Shown here one piece after another: positions 36,249-44,036 of a DNA stretch of 64,000 nucleotides. A program made the translations under genes and the position numbers. The notes beneath the pieces are model-generated. The model was not told where the DNA came from. It did no database searches and saw nothing but the letters and a program-made list of their open reading frames with translations. Where the stretch lies: assembly GCF_000444995.1 (NCBI RefSeq), contig NC_022050.1:1-64000 (forward strand). The letters are read 5' to 3'. The stretch comes from Paracoccus aminophilus JCM 7686 (GTDB taxonomy: Bacteria; Pseudomonadota; Alphaproteobacteria; Rhodobacterales; Rhodobacteraceae). The stretch's first letter is position 1. Every line of letters starts with the position of its first letter.

Positions 36249-37015
36249 GACGGTTTCTGATCAGCACGGCACTTTGTCTCGGTCTCGCCAGCGGCGCCTC
36301 GGCCCAGGGCGTGCCGACGGTCGATACTCAGAACATCGCCCAGGAAATCCGTCAGCTGCAGCAGATGCTGGAAGATTTCGGGATCCAGAGCGACATTTTC
36401 GAGAATGCGCTTGAGCAACTCGACGTGTTGCAGCAGCAGTTCGACCAGTTGCAGAGCATGTACGCGTCCCTCACCGGACCGCGCGAAATCCTCGGCCTGC
36501 TCATGGGCGGCGACCTCGATCAGCTTCTCGAGGCCAAGTTCGAAGACATCCCCGGCCTGATCCGCGGCATCCAGCAAGGCGACTGGAGCAATCTGCTCGG
36601 GGGCACCGCCGGGCCGATGCGCACCCAGATGCAAGCAGCGCTGGCGAGCGCGGGTTTCGACGAGGATTCCCTTCGTGAGATCGCCACCAGCGGGAGCCCC
36701 GGGGCCGAGGGCATTGCCACACGGGCGACCACGGGCGCGGTTCTCTCGGCAGCGGCACAAAACAGTCATGTGGAAGCGGCGCAGTCTCTGGCGCGGGTCG
36801 AGCGCCTCGTCGCGATGATCCCCGATATGGACGATCTCAAGGCCTCGATGGACCATAACACCCGTGTCACGGCAGAACTCGCCATCGCCATGACCCGGAT
36901 GTGGGAGTTGGAGGCGATCCAGACCATCGGCGCGGGCAACGCAGGCGTGGTCGATGCCGCGACTATTGCCGAAGAGCGGCGCTACATGGACTTCACTATG
37001 CCGAGCCTCGAATGA
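36245..37015 (+). CDS. virB5: Type IV secretion minor pilin VirB5
   Basis: VirB5/TrbJ-type periplasmic protein, 256 residues, that sits at the pilus tip. Signal peptide MRRFLISTALCLGLASGASA, a long amphipathic helix rich in Gln and Leu (QQMLEDFGIQSDIFENALEQ), and the C-terminal helix ending ERRYMDFTMPSLE. Overlaps neighbours by 4 nt on both sides. Confidence 0.88.
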   Translation: MRRFLISTALCLGLASGASAQGVPTVDTQNIAQEIRQLQQMLEDFGIQSDIFENALEQLDVLQQQFDQLQSMYASLTGPREILGLLMGGDLDQLLEAKFEDIPGLIRGIQQGDWSNLLGGTAGPMRTQMQAALASAGFDEDSLREIATSGSPGAEGIATRATTGAVLSAAAQNSHVEAAQSLARVERLVAMIPDMDDLKASMDHNTRVTAELAIAMTRMWELEAIQTIGAGNAGVVDAATIAEERRYMDFTMPSLE

Positions 37016-37677
37016 CGGCGGGCGCGAATATGGCCGTGCGGGAGGTCGTCGAGGAAGAACTGGTCTATGGCGCACTGCGCCGGGAGCGCCAATGGCGGGT
37101 GATCGGTCTGTCTGGAGCGGGCTTTGGGGTTCTGGGCTGCCTCGCGGCGGCCGCCGTCGCGATCCTTGTCGAGCCTCCCCTGCCCGTGGTGGTGCCTTAT
37201 GACCCCGAAAGCGGGCTCGCCTTGCCGAACGCGACTGTTCAGGCAGTGCGACTGTCCGAGCGCCCGGCGGTCATCGAGTCCCAGATCTATCGCTACATCA
37301 TTGACCGCGAGACCTACAACCAACTCGACAACGACCTGCGGGTGAACCGGGTTCTGGCGCAATCCATCGGCGCGGCGGAGGCCAGCATGCGGGCCATGTG
37401 GACCAGCGGCCAGGAGAGTTTCCCTCCGACCCGCTACGGCGCCACATCCGAGATGGCGGTCGAGATCGCCAGCATCACCCTTATCGGCGAAAATCGCGCT
37501 CAGGTTCGCCTGCGCAAGCGCCTGACCAGCCCGCAGGGCGGACAGGTCGGGCTCTTCACCGCGACGCTGATGTTCGAGTTCCGCCCAGAGCGTGCCCGCT
37601 CGATCGACGCTGTCTGGCAGAACCCCTTCGGCTTCACCGTCACCCAATATGCCATCAGATCGGACCGGTCGGAATGA
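37012..37677 (+). CDS. virB8: Type IV secretion protein VirB8
   Basis: Bitopic inner-membrane assembly factor, 221 residues. A cytoplasmic tail is followed by one helix (IGLSGAGFGVLGCLAAAAVA) and an NTF2-like periplasmic domain with the VirB8 motifs SQIYRYIIDRETYN and QNPFGFTVTQY. The ATG overlaps the virB5 TGA. Confidence 0.9.
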   Translation: MTAGANMAVREVVEEELVYGALRRERQWRVIGLSGAGFGVLGCLAAAAVAILVEPPLPVVVPYDPESGLALPNATVQAVRLSERPAVIESQIYRYIIDRETYNQLDNDLRVNRVLAQSIGAAEASMRAMWTSGQESFPPTRYGATSEMAVEIASITLIGENRAQVRLRKRLTSPQGGQVGLFTATLMFEFRPERARSIDAVWQNPFGFTVTQYAIRSDRSE

Positions 37678-38399
37678 AGCTTGCCCTGCCCCGCCTACTC
37701 CTCCCTTCCCGGCTTCTGTCCGCCGTCCTGATCGTCGCAGCCTTGCCCGCGTTCGCAGAAACCACACCGCGCCCCGGATCGCATGACAGCCGGGTGCGGG
37801 TTGCCACCTGGACCGAGGGACAGGTCTACCGCGTGGTCACCAATCTGACCCGCGTCACTTCGATCGAGTTCGGAGAGGGGGAAACCATCCGCTCGATCAT
37901 CGCGGGAGACACCGCAGGATTCCAGTTCGACGGCGTGCCCGGCGGCCGGGCCTTTGCGATCAAGCCGGTGGCGTCGAATGTCGCGACGAACATCACCGTC
38001 TATACCAACCGGCGCTCCTACTATTTCCATGTCGTCGAAGCGCGCGAGACTCCACATTATGTCGTGCAGTTCCGCTACCCTGATGCAGCCACGCCTGCCG
38101 TCAATGCCGTCGCTGCAGGTGCGCCGAACAGCAACTATGCTGTCAGCAGCCAGACCGAGTTCACACCGACAGCGGTCTGGGATGACGGCACATTCACCTA
38201 TTTCCGCTTCCCGCGGAACGCCCCTGTGCCTGCGATCTTCCGCTGGACCGGCGGCCGCGAGCGAACCGTGAACTCGGTCGCGCAGGACGAGGGTGTGATC
38301 CGGGTCTCCGGGGTTCACCGCCAATGGGTGTTGCGCCTCGGGGAGGAGGTCATCTGCATCCAGGACATGTCAGGCTCTGAGGGCGGGGCATCGTCATGA
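37674..38399 (+). CDS. virB9: Type IV secretion protein VirB9
   Basis: Outer-membrane complex protein, 241 residues. A signal peptide (cleavage after AFA, about residue 28) is followed by VYRVVTNLTRVTSIEFGEGE, TNRRSYYFHVVEAR and the C-terminal VHRQWVLRLGEEVICI, all in the CagX/VirB9 pattern. It links to VirB7 and VirB10. Overlaps by 4 nt on both sides. Confidence 0.9.
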   Translation: MKLALPRLLLPSRLLSAVLIVAALPAFAETTPRPGSHDSRVRVATWTEGQVYRVVTNLTRVTSIEFGEGETIRSIIAGDTAGFQFDGVPGGRAFAIKPVASNVATNITVYTNRRSYYFHVVEARETPHYVVQFRYPDAATPAVNAVAAGAPNSNYAVSSQTEFTPTAVWDDGTFTYFRFPRNAPVPAIFRWTGGRERTVNSVAQDEGVIRVSGVHRQWVLRLGEEVICIQDMSGSEGGASS

Positions 38400-39708
38400 G
38401 CGGCGCTCCCGACGATCTCTCTGCCCGCCTCAAAGCCATAGAGGCCTCGACGGGAAAGCGTAAGGTGCCCGCACGCCCCTCTCTCTTTGCGGCCCTGCTC
38501 GGCAGCGCCGCAATTCTGGTGATCGGTGGACTGGGGTGGTTGCTCCTACAGCCAAAGCCAGAGCCCAGCTTGCCAACGGCTGCTGCTGAAGAGTTCCAGA
38601 GCGCAGGGTCGGGCTTCGGAGAATTCCCGGTAACGCCGGTTTCAGAACCTGCTCCGGCACCCACGCCGGTTCCTGAAGGGCCAAGTGCCGCAGAACTCGA
38701 ACTGCGAGAAACCCTTGGCAGATTGCAAGCCGAACTGGCCGAAATGCGCGCGCGCCCCGTCGAAACCGGCGATCCAGCGGCGCAGGCGGCAATCGCGGAC
38801 CTGACAGCACAGCTGGCGGCTCTGGATGCCTCGAACGCGGAAGCCCGCAGCGCTCTTGAGCGGCAGCTCGTCGAGCGGGACCGCGAGTTGGAGCGGATCC
38901 GCATGGATCTCGAGATTGCCCGGCTAGGAGCGCCCGGCAACGGCGAGGAAGATGCAAGGCTTGCGGAGCTCGAGCGACGGCGGGCAGCTGAGGCAGCGGC
39001 GCGCGAGGCACGCATCACTTCCCCCATGCTGGCCTGGTCCGGTGTGGGTGGGGGAGTGAACGGAGAAACCGAGGTCGAAGCCGCCCGGTTGAGCGCCGAC
39101 GAGGCCTTCGTGCGGGGTGGCGCGGCGGCGGCGCCCATGACCCGCGCCGAGATCATCGTGAACCCCGGTCATACCGTGGTGCAAGGCACGATGATCCAGG
39201 CCGTCCTGGAAACCGCGATGGACAGCACCCTACCCGGCGTGATCCGGGCGGTCGTCTCGGAAGATGTACATTCCTTTGACGGCACCCGTATCCTGATCCC
39301 GCGCGGTGCCCAGTTGATTGGACGCTACCGCTCCGAGGTCTCCCTCGCGCAATCCCGGGTGATGGTCGGCTGGGATCGGATCATCCTACCCGACAACCAG
39401 ACTGTCCAGATCAGCGCCTTTGGCGGTGATGAACTCGGCCGCTCCGGTGTCACCGGAGATGTCGACAGCGCTTTGGCACCCGCTTTGGCTCGGCGGCACT
39501 CATTTCCCTCATCGGCGCGGTCCCGGCAGCGGCCGCCGCGAGCATTGACGACGACACGACCTCGGATGCGGCCAGCGATGTGGCGACGGACCTGCGCGAT
39601 GCCAGCCGCAGCGTGATGCAGGACTATCTCTCGATCCGCCCGGTGATCCGTGTGCCACAGGGCACCCGCATCACCGTGATGGTCGACCGCGATCTGGAGA
39701 TCCTCTGA
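38396..39708 (+). pseudogene. virB10: Type IV secretion protein VirB10, frameshifted near 39470
   Basis: Energy-sensing scaffold that spans both membranes. Intact features: inner-membrane helix (SLFAALLGSAAILVIGGLGW, residues 25-44), a proline-rich and coiled-coil periplasmic region, and the TrbI core (GTMIQAVLETAMDSTLPGV, then DGTRILIPRGAQLIGRYRS). After GVTGDVDS (39461-39469) the frame continues into nonsense to a stop at 39616, whereas shifting by one base restores the family sequence FGTRFGSAALISLIGA through PQGTRITVMVDRDLEIL and a TGA at 39706-39708 that overlaps virB11. One base, probably a C before GCTTT, is missing. Without repair, the last ~80 residues of the outer-membrane domain are lost. 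Sequencing error is a real alternative. Confidence 0.88.
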
Positions 39709-40712
39709 TGGCGGCAAGTTACCTCGAAGCCTCTTTGTCTCGATTGGGGGATCCGATCCGCAGTCCCTATGTGATCGAGATCTGCATCAACCCAGATGGC
39801 CGGGTCTGGGGCGAGTTCCAGGGCGATCACTTCATGCGAGACCTGGGTCAGCCGCTCACACAGATCGAGATCCGCGACCTCGGAAACCAGATCGCCTCGG
39901 CGGCGAATACGACGCTGAGCGCCCGCAAGCCCATCGTGTCGGTCAGTATCCTTTGGGGGAATCGACCGATCCGGGCTCAGGTCATCCAACCACCTGCGGT
40001 CGAGGGCGGATTTTCCATCTCGCTGCGCTTCTTCTCGACGCTCCCGCTCGAGCAGATCAGGCTTGGCTTCCTCTACGGCCGCGAACGTAGCCTTGAAGGT
40101 CTGCGCAAGGAACGCAACCTCGCGCTTCGGAAGGTGGTGGCCTCGGGCGAGATCGATGCGGCTCTACGCTTTTGTGTCGAAAACAAGCTGAACATGATCG
40201 TCTCTGGCGGCACCTCCACCGGCAAGACGGTCGCCGCCCGCAAGATCATCTCCCTCATCCCGGATGACGAGCGTATCCTGACCATTGAGGAAGCGGCCGA
40301 ACTCAGGCCCGAGCAGCCGAATGTCGTGACGCTGATCTCGGACAGAGAATCTGACGCCCGCAGCGCCGACGCGCTCCTGACCTCGACGCTGCGGATGCGG
40401 CCGGACCGGATCGTTCTGGGCGAGGTGCGCGGGAAGGAGGCGATGACCTTCCTCGAAGCGATCAATACCGGCCATGGCGGATCTCTGACGACGCTTCACG
40501 CCGAGACACCGCAGCTCGCCGTCCGGCGCCTTGCCATTGCCGCCCTGAAGACGGACCTTCCGATGACCTATGCCGACATGATCACTTACATCGAAGGCTC
40601 GATCGACGTGATCATTCAGGCCGGCCGGCATGAGGGGGCGAGAGGCATCACCGAATTCTACCTGCCCGGCATTGGACTTGATGAGGTCCCCTCACGCCTT
40701 GCCTCCGAATGA
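39708..40712 (+). CDS. virB11: Type IV secretion ATPase VirB11
   Basis: Hexameric traffic ATPase, 334 residues. Walker A GGTSTGKTVAARK, the Asp box ILTIEEAAELRPEQPN, Walker B RIVLGEVRGKEAM and the His box TGHGGSLTTLHAETP are all present. The N-terminal domain has YVIEICINPDGRVWGEF. Works with VirB4 and VirD4. Starts on the stop of the restored virB10 frame. Confidence 0.94.
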   Translation: MAASYLEASLSRLGDPIRSPYVIEICINPDGRVWGEFQGDHFMRDLGQPLTQIEIRDLGNQIASAANTTLSARKPIVSVSILWGNRPIRAQVIQPPAVEGGFSISLRFFSTLPLEQIRLGFLYGRERSLEGLRKERNLALRKVVASGEIDAALRFCVENKLNMIVSGGTSTGKTVAARKIISLIPDDERILTIEEAAELRPEQPNVVTLISDRESDARSADALLTSTLRMRPDRIVLGEVRGKEAMTFLEAINTGHGGSLTTLHAETPQLAVRRLAIAALKTDLPMTYADMITYIEGSIDVIIQAGRHEGARGITEFYLPGIGLDEVPSRLASE

Positions 40713-40726
40713 TGAAAGGAAACCCC

Positions 40727-41140
40727 ATGCGTGTTCTTGTTCTCGCCGCTGCTGTTTGCGCCGCCGCCTTTCCGGCCATCGGCCAGACGCCCGTCACCAA
40801 CGATCTGACACCTACGCTTGAGCCGCAACGGTACCGGATCTGCAACGACAGGCCCGAGCGCCCGGCATGGGTTGAAAATGTCCCTCCCCGCGAAGCCTAC
40901 AAGGCGCTGACCGTGATGGCCCTCTATGAATTGCGCTCGTGGGAAACCATCGTGGCAAATGGCGATTGTTCCTGCGAAACACGTTTCCCGGATTGGTCTG
41001 TTGCAGACGCTGAATATACCGAGCGCTTCGCGGACCTTCCGCAGGCTGAGCACACGCAAACCCAACGGGTATTGCGTCGCCAGGCCAATGACTTGCGCCA
41101 TGCAGTTCAAACTGTCTGCGAAGCGCAGGGCAACTGGTAA
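40727..41140 (+). CDS. Secreted protein of unknown function in the virB operon
   Basis: A 137-residue exported protein with signal peptide MRVLVLAAAVCAAAFPAIGQ and, in the mature part, cysteines in CNDRPE, NGDCSCETRFPDW and VQTVCEAQG. No enzyme motif. It sits between virB11 and virB6, where some alphaproteobacterial systems carry a small secreted gene. AAAGGA precedes the ATG at 40727. Its stop overlaps virB6, so it is co-translated with the mating system. Confidence 0.65.
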   Translation: MRVLVLAAAVCAAAFPAIGQTPVTNDLTPTLEPQRYRICNDRPERPAWVENVPPREAYKALTVMALYELRSWETIVANGDCSCETRFPDWSVADAEYTERFADLPQAEHTQTQRVLRRQANDLRHAVQTVCEAQGNW

Positions 41141-42165
41141 TGGGCGTCGTCAGCTGGATGGTCGGTTCAGCCGATAGCTTCCTCGCCTCGGCTGCGGAAT
41201 CGCAGTTCGGGGCGGTGGCGAGCAATATCGGCACGATCACCCTGCTGATGGTCACGCTCTCCCTGATTGGTCTCTGCATCAACATGGCCTTCCAGTACCG
41301 CAGCATGGATGGCGCAACCTTCTTCTGGTATCTGCTGAAACTGACCCTGATCGGGTTCTTCGCCTTCAACTGGACCCGTTTCAACGGGGTCGCGAATGCG
41401 GTGATCGGCGGTCTGGACTATATCGCAGGGGCGCTGGTCGCATCGGTTGGGGGTGGTGGGGCTGGCGCGACCCACTTTGCCGGTGAGTTCGACAATCTGA
41501 TCGAACGGTTCTCGGCCTATCTGAATGCCATCGGCAATAACTTGGGGTGGATGACAGGCGCGATCCTCGGCGGCATCGGCCTCATTCTGCTCAGCATCCT
41601 CGGCTTCATGACCGGGATCGTTCTGATCTTCGCCAAGATGATGCTCTCGCTGATGTTGGGCCTGGCGCCAGTGATGATCGCCATGTCGCTCTTCGATGCG
41701 ACCAAGGACTTCTTCCACCGCTGGGTCTCGACCACCGTCAGCTATGCGTTCTACCCGGTGGTGATCGCCGCGATGTTCTCGACTGTGGTGGGCATGGCAA
41801 ACGCCCTCCTTGCGCAGGTTGGAGACCCGGAATCCGCCACCAACATCGGCTCACTCATCCCCTTCTTCGTCATGATCTTCCTGGCGAAGGGCTTCGTCGC
41901 GGCCACGCCTCTGATTGTGCGCGGGCTGTCGGGGAATTTCATGGTGGTGGCGGGACCAGCGGTTGCAGCCGGGACTGCGGCAATGACCCGCGGCATGCTG
42001 AATACGCGCGGCGTGCAGGCGCGCGAGCGCATGGGAAATCTCAGTACCGGCGAAATGGTTGGGCACCAGATCGCTAAGAATGCACCTGCCGTGAAATCTG
42101 CCGCTCTGGCCGCCGGCGGGCAAGTTGTCCGGGTCGCGGAGAGAGCGCGGCGGCTCGGGAAGTAG
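41140..42165 (+). CDS. virB6: Type IV secretion protein VirB6
   Basis: Polytopic inner-membrane channel protein, 341 residues. Several membrane helices are visible (IGTITLLMVTLSLIGLCINM; ILGGIGLILLSILGFMTGIV; MMLSLMLGLAPVMIAMSLF; and others), with the VirB6/TrbL hallmark ATKDFFHRWVSTTVSYAFYP. The tail is cytoplasmic and basic. Last core gene of the virB run. Confidence 0.9.
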   Translation: MGVVSWMVGSADSFLASAAESQFGAVASNIGTITLLMVTLSLIGLCINMAFQYRSMDGATFFWYLLKLTLIGFFAFNWTRFNGVANAVIGGLDYIAGALVASVGGGGAGATHFAGEFDNLIERFSAYLNAIGNNLGWMTGAILGGIGLILLSILGFMTGIVLIFAKMMLSLMLGLAPVMIAMSLFDATKDFFHRWVSTTVSYAFYPVVIAAMFSTVVGMANALLAQVGDPESATNIGSLIPFFVMIFLAKGFVAATPLIVRGLSGNFMVVAGPAVAAGTAAMTRGMLNTRGVQARERMGNLSTGEMVGHQIAKNAPAVKSAALAAGGQVVRVAERARRLGK

Positions 42166-42219
42166 TCGACCGCAGGGAACCTACCGTTCAAGTTTAGTAC
42201 CGTAACGAGGAGAGATAAG

Positions 42220-42561
42220 ATGCTGTACACCTTCGCGGAATTCCAGATTCAGGGCTATGTCGGCCGTAGAACCGAGCTTGGCGGCGGCAAGGTCCTGAAG
42301 GTCAGCATCGCCGCAACCGACAGCTGGAAGGACAAGGACAGCGGCGAGTTGCGCGAGCGCACTGACTGGAACACCGTCACCCTTTTTGAGCGCAGCACGG
42401 CGGGTTTCGCCTGGCTGAAGGAGAACCTGAAACCCGGCGACCTCGTCCATGTGAGGGGGCGGATCGGCGAGAGCAATTACGCCAAAGACGGGCAGACCGT
42501 CTATGAGACCTCACTCACGGCTGATCGCTTTGCAGTCGTGCCGGTCGGGAAAGATGGGTAA
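42220..42561 (+). CDS. Single-stranded DNA-binding protein (SSB-like)
   Basis: A 113-residue OB-fold protein: GYVGRRTELGGGKVLKVSIA, then DWNTVTLFERSTAGFAWLKE and DLVHVRGRIGESNYAKDGQ, matching SSB strands. The acidic C-terminal tail of classic SSB is absent. Plasmid SSBs protect transferred single strands on arrival. It follows virB6 after a 54-nt gap with a GGAG site, and overlaps the next frame by 8 nt. Confidence 0.85.
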   Translation: MLYTFAEFQIQGYVGRRTELGGGKVLKVSIAATDSWKDKDSGELRERTDWNTVTLFERSTAGFAWLKENLKPGDLVHVRGRIGESNYAKDGQTVYETSLTADRFAVVPVGKDG

Positions 42562-42808
42562 GGGTTGCACTGCAACCCGCCTTCGCAGCGGTCTTCTGAA
42601 CCAGATGTATCTCGCTGGCTATTCGGGCCGCCAGCCGCCACGCTGGCTGCGTCTGCTGCTGGCCGGCTCGTGCTGGCATCGGGCGTGGCTGCTCGGGCAG
42701 TTGGGCTTCTTCCTCGAGAACGGGATAGGCTACGGACCTGCCAACCCCTATCCCGGTTGCTTTTCGCCCGAGAAACGGGAGAAGGCGTCCTCTGAACAGG
42801 TGCCGTAG
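42554..42808 (+). CDS. Hypothetical protein downstream of ssb
   Basis: A possible 84-residue protein starting inside the end of the ssb-like gene. It has a short hydrophobic segment (WLRLLLAGSCWHRAWLLGQL) and a Pro/Gly-rich end. No family recognised. Its ribosome-binding signal would be in the ssb coding region (GGGAAAG). It could be spurious, but the overlap and strand agree with the operon. Confidence 0.45.
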   Translation: MGKGCTATRLRSGLLNQMYLAGYSGRQPPRWLRLLLAGSCWHRAWLLGQLGFFLENGIGYGPANPYPGCFSPEKREKASSEQVP

Positions 42809-42857
42809 TGATCTGCGCCTGGCCCAAAGCTCTGTAACAGGGTCTTCCGGCTGTCAG

Positions 42858-43280
42858 TCACACTCTGACCCAAGGGTTAAGCAAGATCACCCCTGTGTCC
42901 CTGAAACCACCGGTGTTGCGGGTCACGACCGTGAAACCGTGGACCAGCCCCGTCGCCGCTATCAGCGCATCACGTTCTGATCTCGGATCAGGAACATGTA
43001 GACCCGCGCATCGCAGCGCCACGCTTGTATCCACCGGCAAAATCCGGTCCTGGAACTCCGGCAGGACCCGTTCTGCGAACCATGCCCGCAGCATGGCTCC
43101 CTGCACCGCATCGCGCCGCTCGATGCGGCGCACACCGATATCCAGCTCCATCACGGTAATTGCCGAGATGAACAGTGCCCCGGCATCCTGACCGCCCAGC
43201 CAGGCGGTGACATTGGCATCGGCCCTGCCATCCCCCGCCTTGCGCAACTCGGAAATCACATTGGTGTCGAGCAGGAACAT
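42858..43280 (-). CDS. vapC: VapC-type PIN-domain toxin
   Basis: Ribonuclease toxin of 140 residues. The PIN active-site acids are in FLLDTNVISELRK (Asp near 5), TVMELDIGVRR (Glu), ERDALIAATGLVHG (Asp) and TRNTGGF at the end. VapC toxins cut tRNA or rRNA. It lies directly behind its antitoxin (1-nt overlap) and is the first gene of the cargo span when read from the virB side. Confidence 0.92.
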   Translation of the reverse strand: MFLLDTNVISELRKAGDGRADANVTAWLGGQDAGALFISAITVMELDIGVRRIERRDAVQGAMLRAWFAERVLPEFQDRILPVDTSVALRCAGLHVPDPRSERDALIAATGLVHGFTVVTRNTGGFRDTGVILLNPWVRV

Positions 43281-43534
43281 CAGGACAGATCGGCCGGTCG
43301 GGACATGATCTCAGCCTTTGTCGGCTCGAACTCGATGTCAGACAGTCCTGGCACCGCAAGAGCATCGATGATGTTGCGGCGCTGGCCGCTCATCTGCTGA
43401 TACTGGGCAAAGCTCATAAGGACATGGGCCGGCCGGCCTCTGTCCGTGATGAACACCGGACCGTCAAGCGCCGCACGTTTTGCCCGGGCCAGATCCTGGT
43501 TCAGTTCACGGCTGCTGATCGTATGAATCGTCAT
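43280..43534 (-). CDS. vapB: Phd/YefM-type antitoxin
   Basis: Antitoxin of 84 residues. ISSRELNQDLARAKRAA is the Phd/YefM DNA-binding start and VFITDRGRPAHVLMSFAQYQ the conserved core; the rest should cover the toxin. CGGAGG precedes the ATG. The upstream stretch holds GTTACGTTAC (43551-43560), a likely autoregulatory site. Confidence 0.9.
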   Translation of the reverse strand: MTIHTISSRELNQDLARAKRAALDGPVFITDRGRPAHVLMSFAQYQQMSGQRRNIIDALAVPGLSDIEFEPTKAEIMSRPADLS

Positions 43535-43630
43535 CGCGGCCTCCGATTGTGGTTACGTTACTACATGTGAAACCTGCGACGAAAGTCAAGGCTGGGGATC
43601 TTGGCGATCAGTCTTCTGCGGATGAGCGGG

Positions 43631-43676
43631 AAGGGCGGAGAGCCGCCTGACGGCAGTGCGGCATGGCGTCCGCAGC
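43631..43676. repeat. Dispersed repeat, copy A
   Basis: Contains AAGGGCGGAGAGC followed by GACGGCAGTGCGGC and CGTCCGCAGC. It matches copies B (43735) and C (53835) in the same order with small differences in spacing. Confidence 0.65.
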
Positions 43677-43734
43677 AACATTACGGGAGCAACCGTTCGG
43701 ACAGCCCGCAGCGAGATCGCAACTGATCCAGCCG

Positions 43735-43781
43735 AAAGGGCGGAAAGCGGTCATGCGGCAGTGCGGCTTGGCACCCGCAGC
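43735..43781. repeat. Dispersed repeat, copy B
   Basis: AAAGGGCGGAAAGCGGTCAT, then GCGGCAGTGCGGCTTGGC and ACCCGCAGC. Same arrangement as copy A about 105 nt to the left; it is followed by AATTGCGGTCATTCGTGACC. Confidence 0.65.
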
Positions 43782-44036
43782 TAGGCTAGAATTGCGGTCA
43801 TTCGTGACCGAACAGAGAGCAGAAACTCCCATTAGTCGGCGCGCCTCGCCAGCTCGCCTATACCCTCGGGAAAACAGCGGCTTTTTCCGAGGACAAGTAG
43901 AGGATAGCGCGGCACAATATTGCGCGGAGCTAACTTCAGAAACACTCTTATTTGGAATGCATGGCGGTGCGCTACCGTGCACTTGCATCACAGGCGACGG
44001 AGCGGGACAACAGAAGGAAGGATACTAGGGGGGCGT

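Larger units (their letters stand above)
43535..44036. other. Noncoding gap with two copies of a dispersed repeat
   Basis: About 500 bp between vapB and the TrlF-type gene. It contains two related repeat copies (43631-43676 and 43735-43781), whose third copy lies at 53835-53880. Short frames across these copies are not genes. No promoter for the rightward operon could be fixed. Confidence 0.6.

Noticed and set aside
39470..39616. The alternative C-terminus of VirB10 as a real variant
   Set aside because: The shifted frame restores clear family sequence down to a stop overlapping virB11, so the current tail is out-of-frame translation.
43608..44028. Frames of 121-127 codons across the repeat copies
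   Set aside because: They consist of the dispersed repeat, which also occurs near 53.8 kb, and show no protein family.
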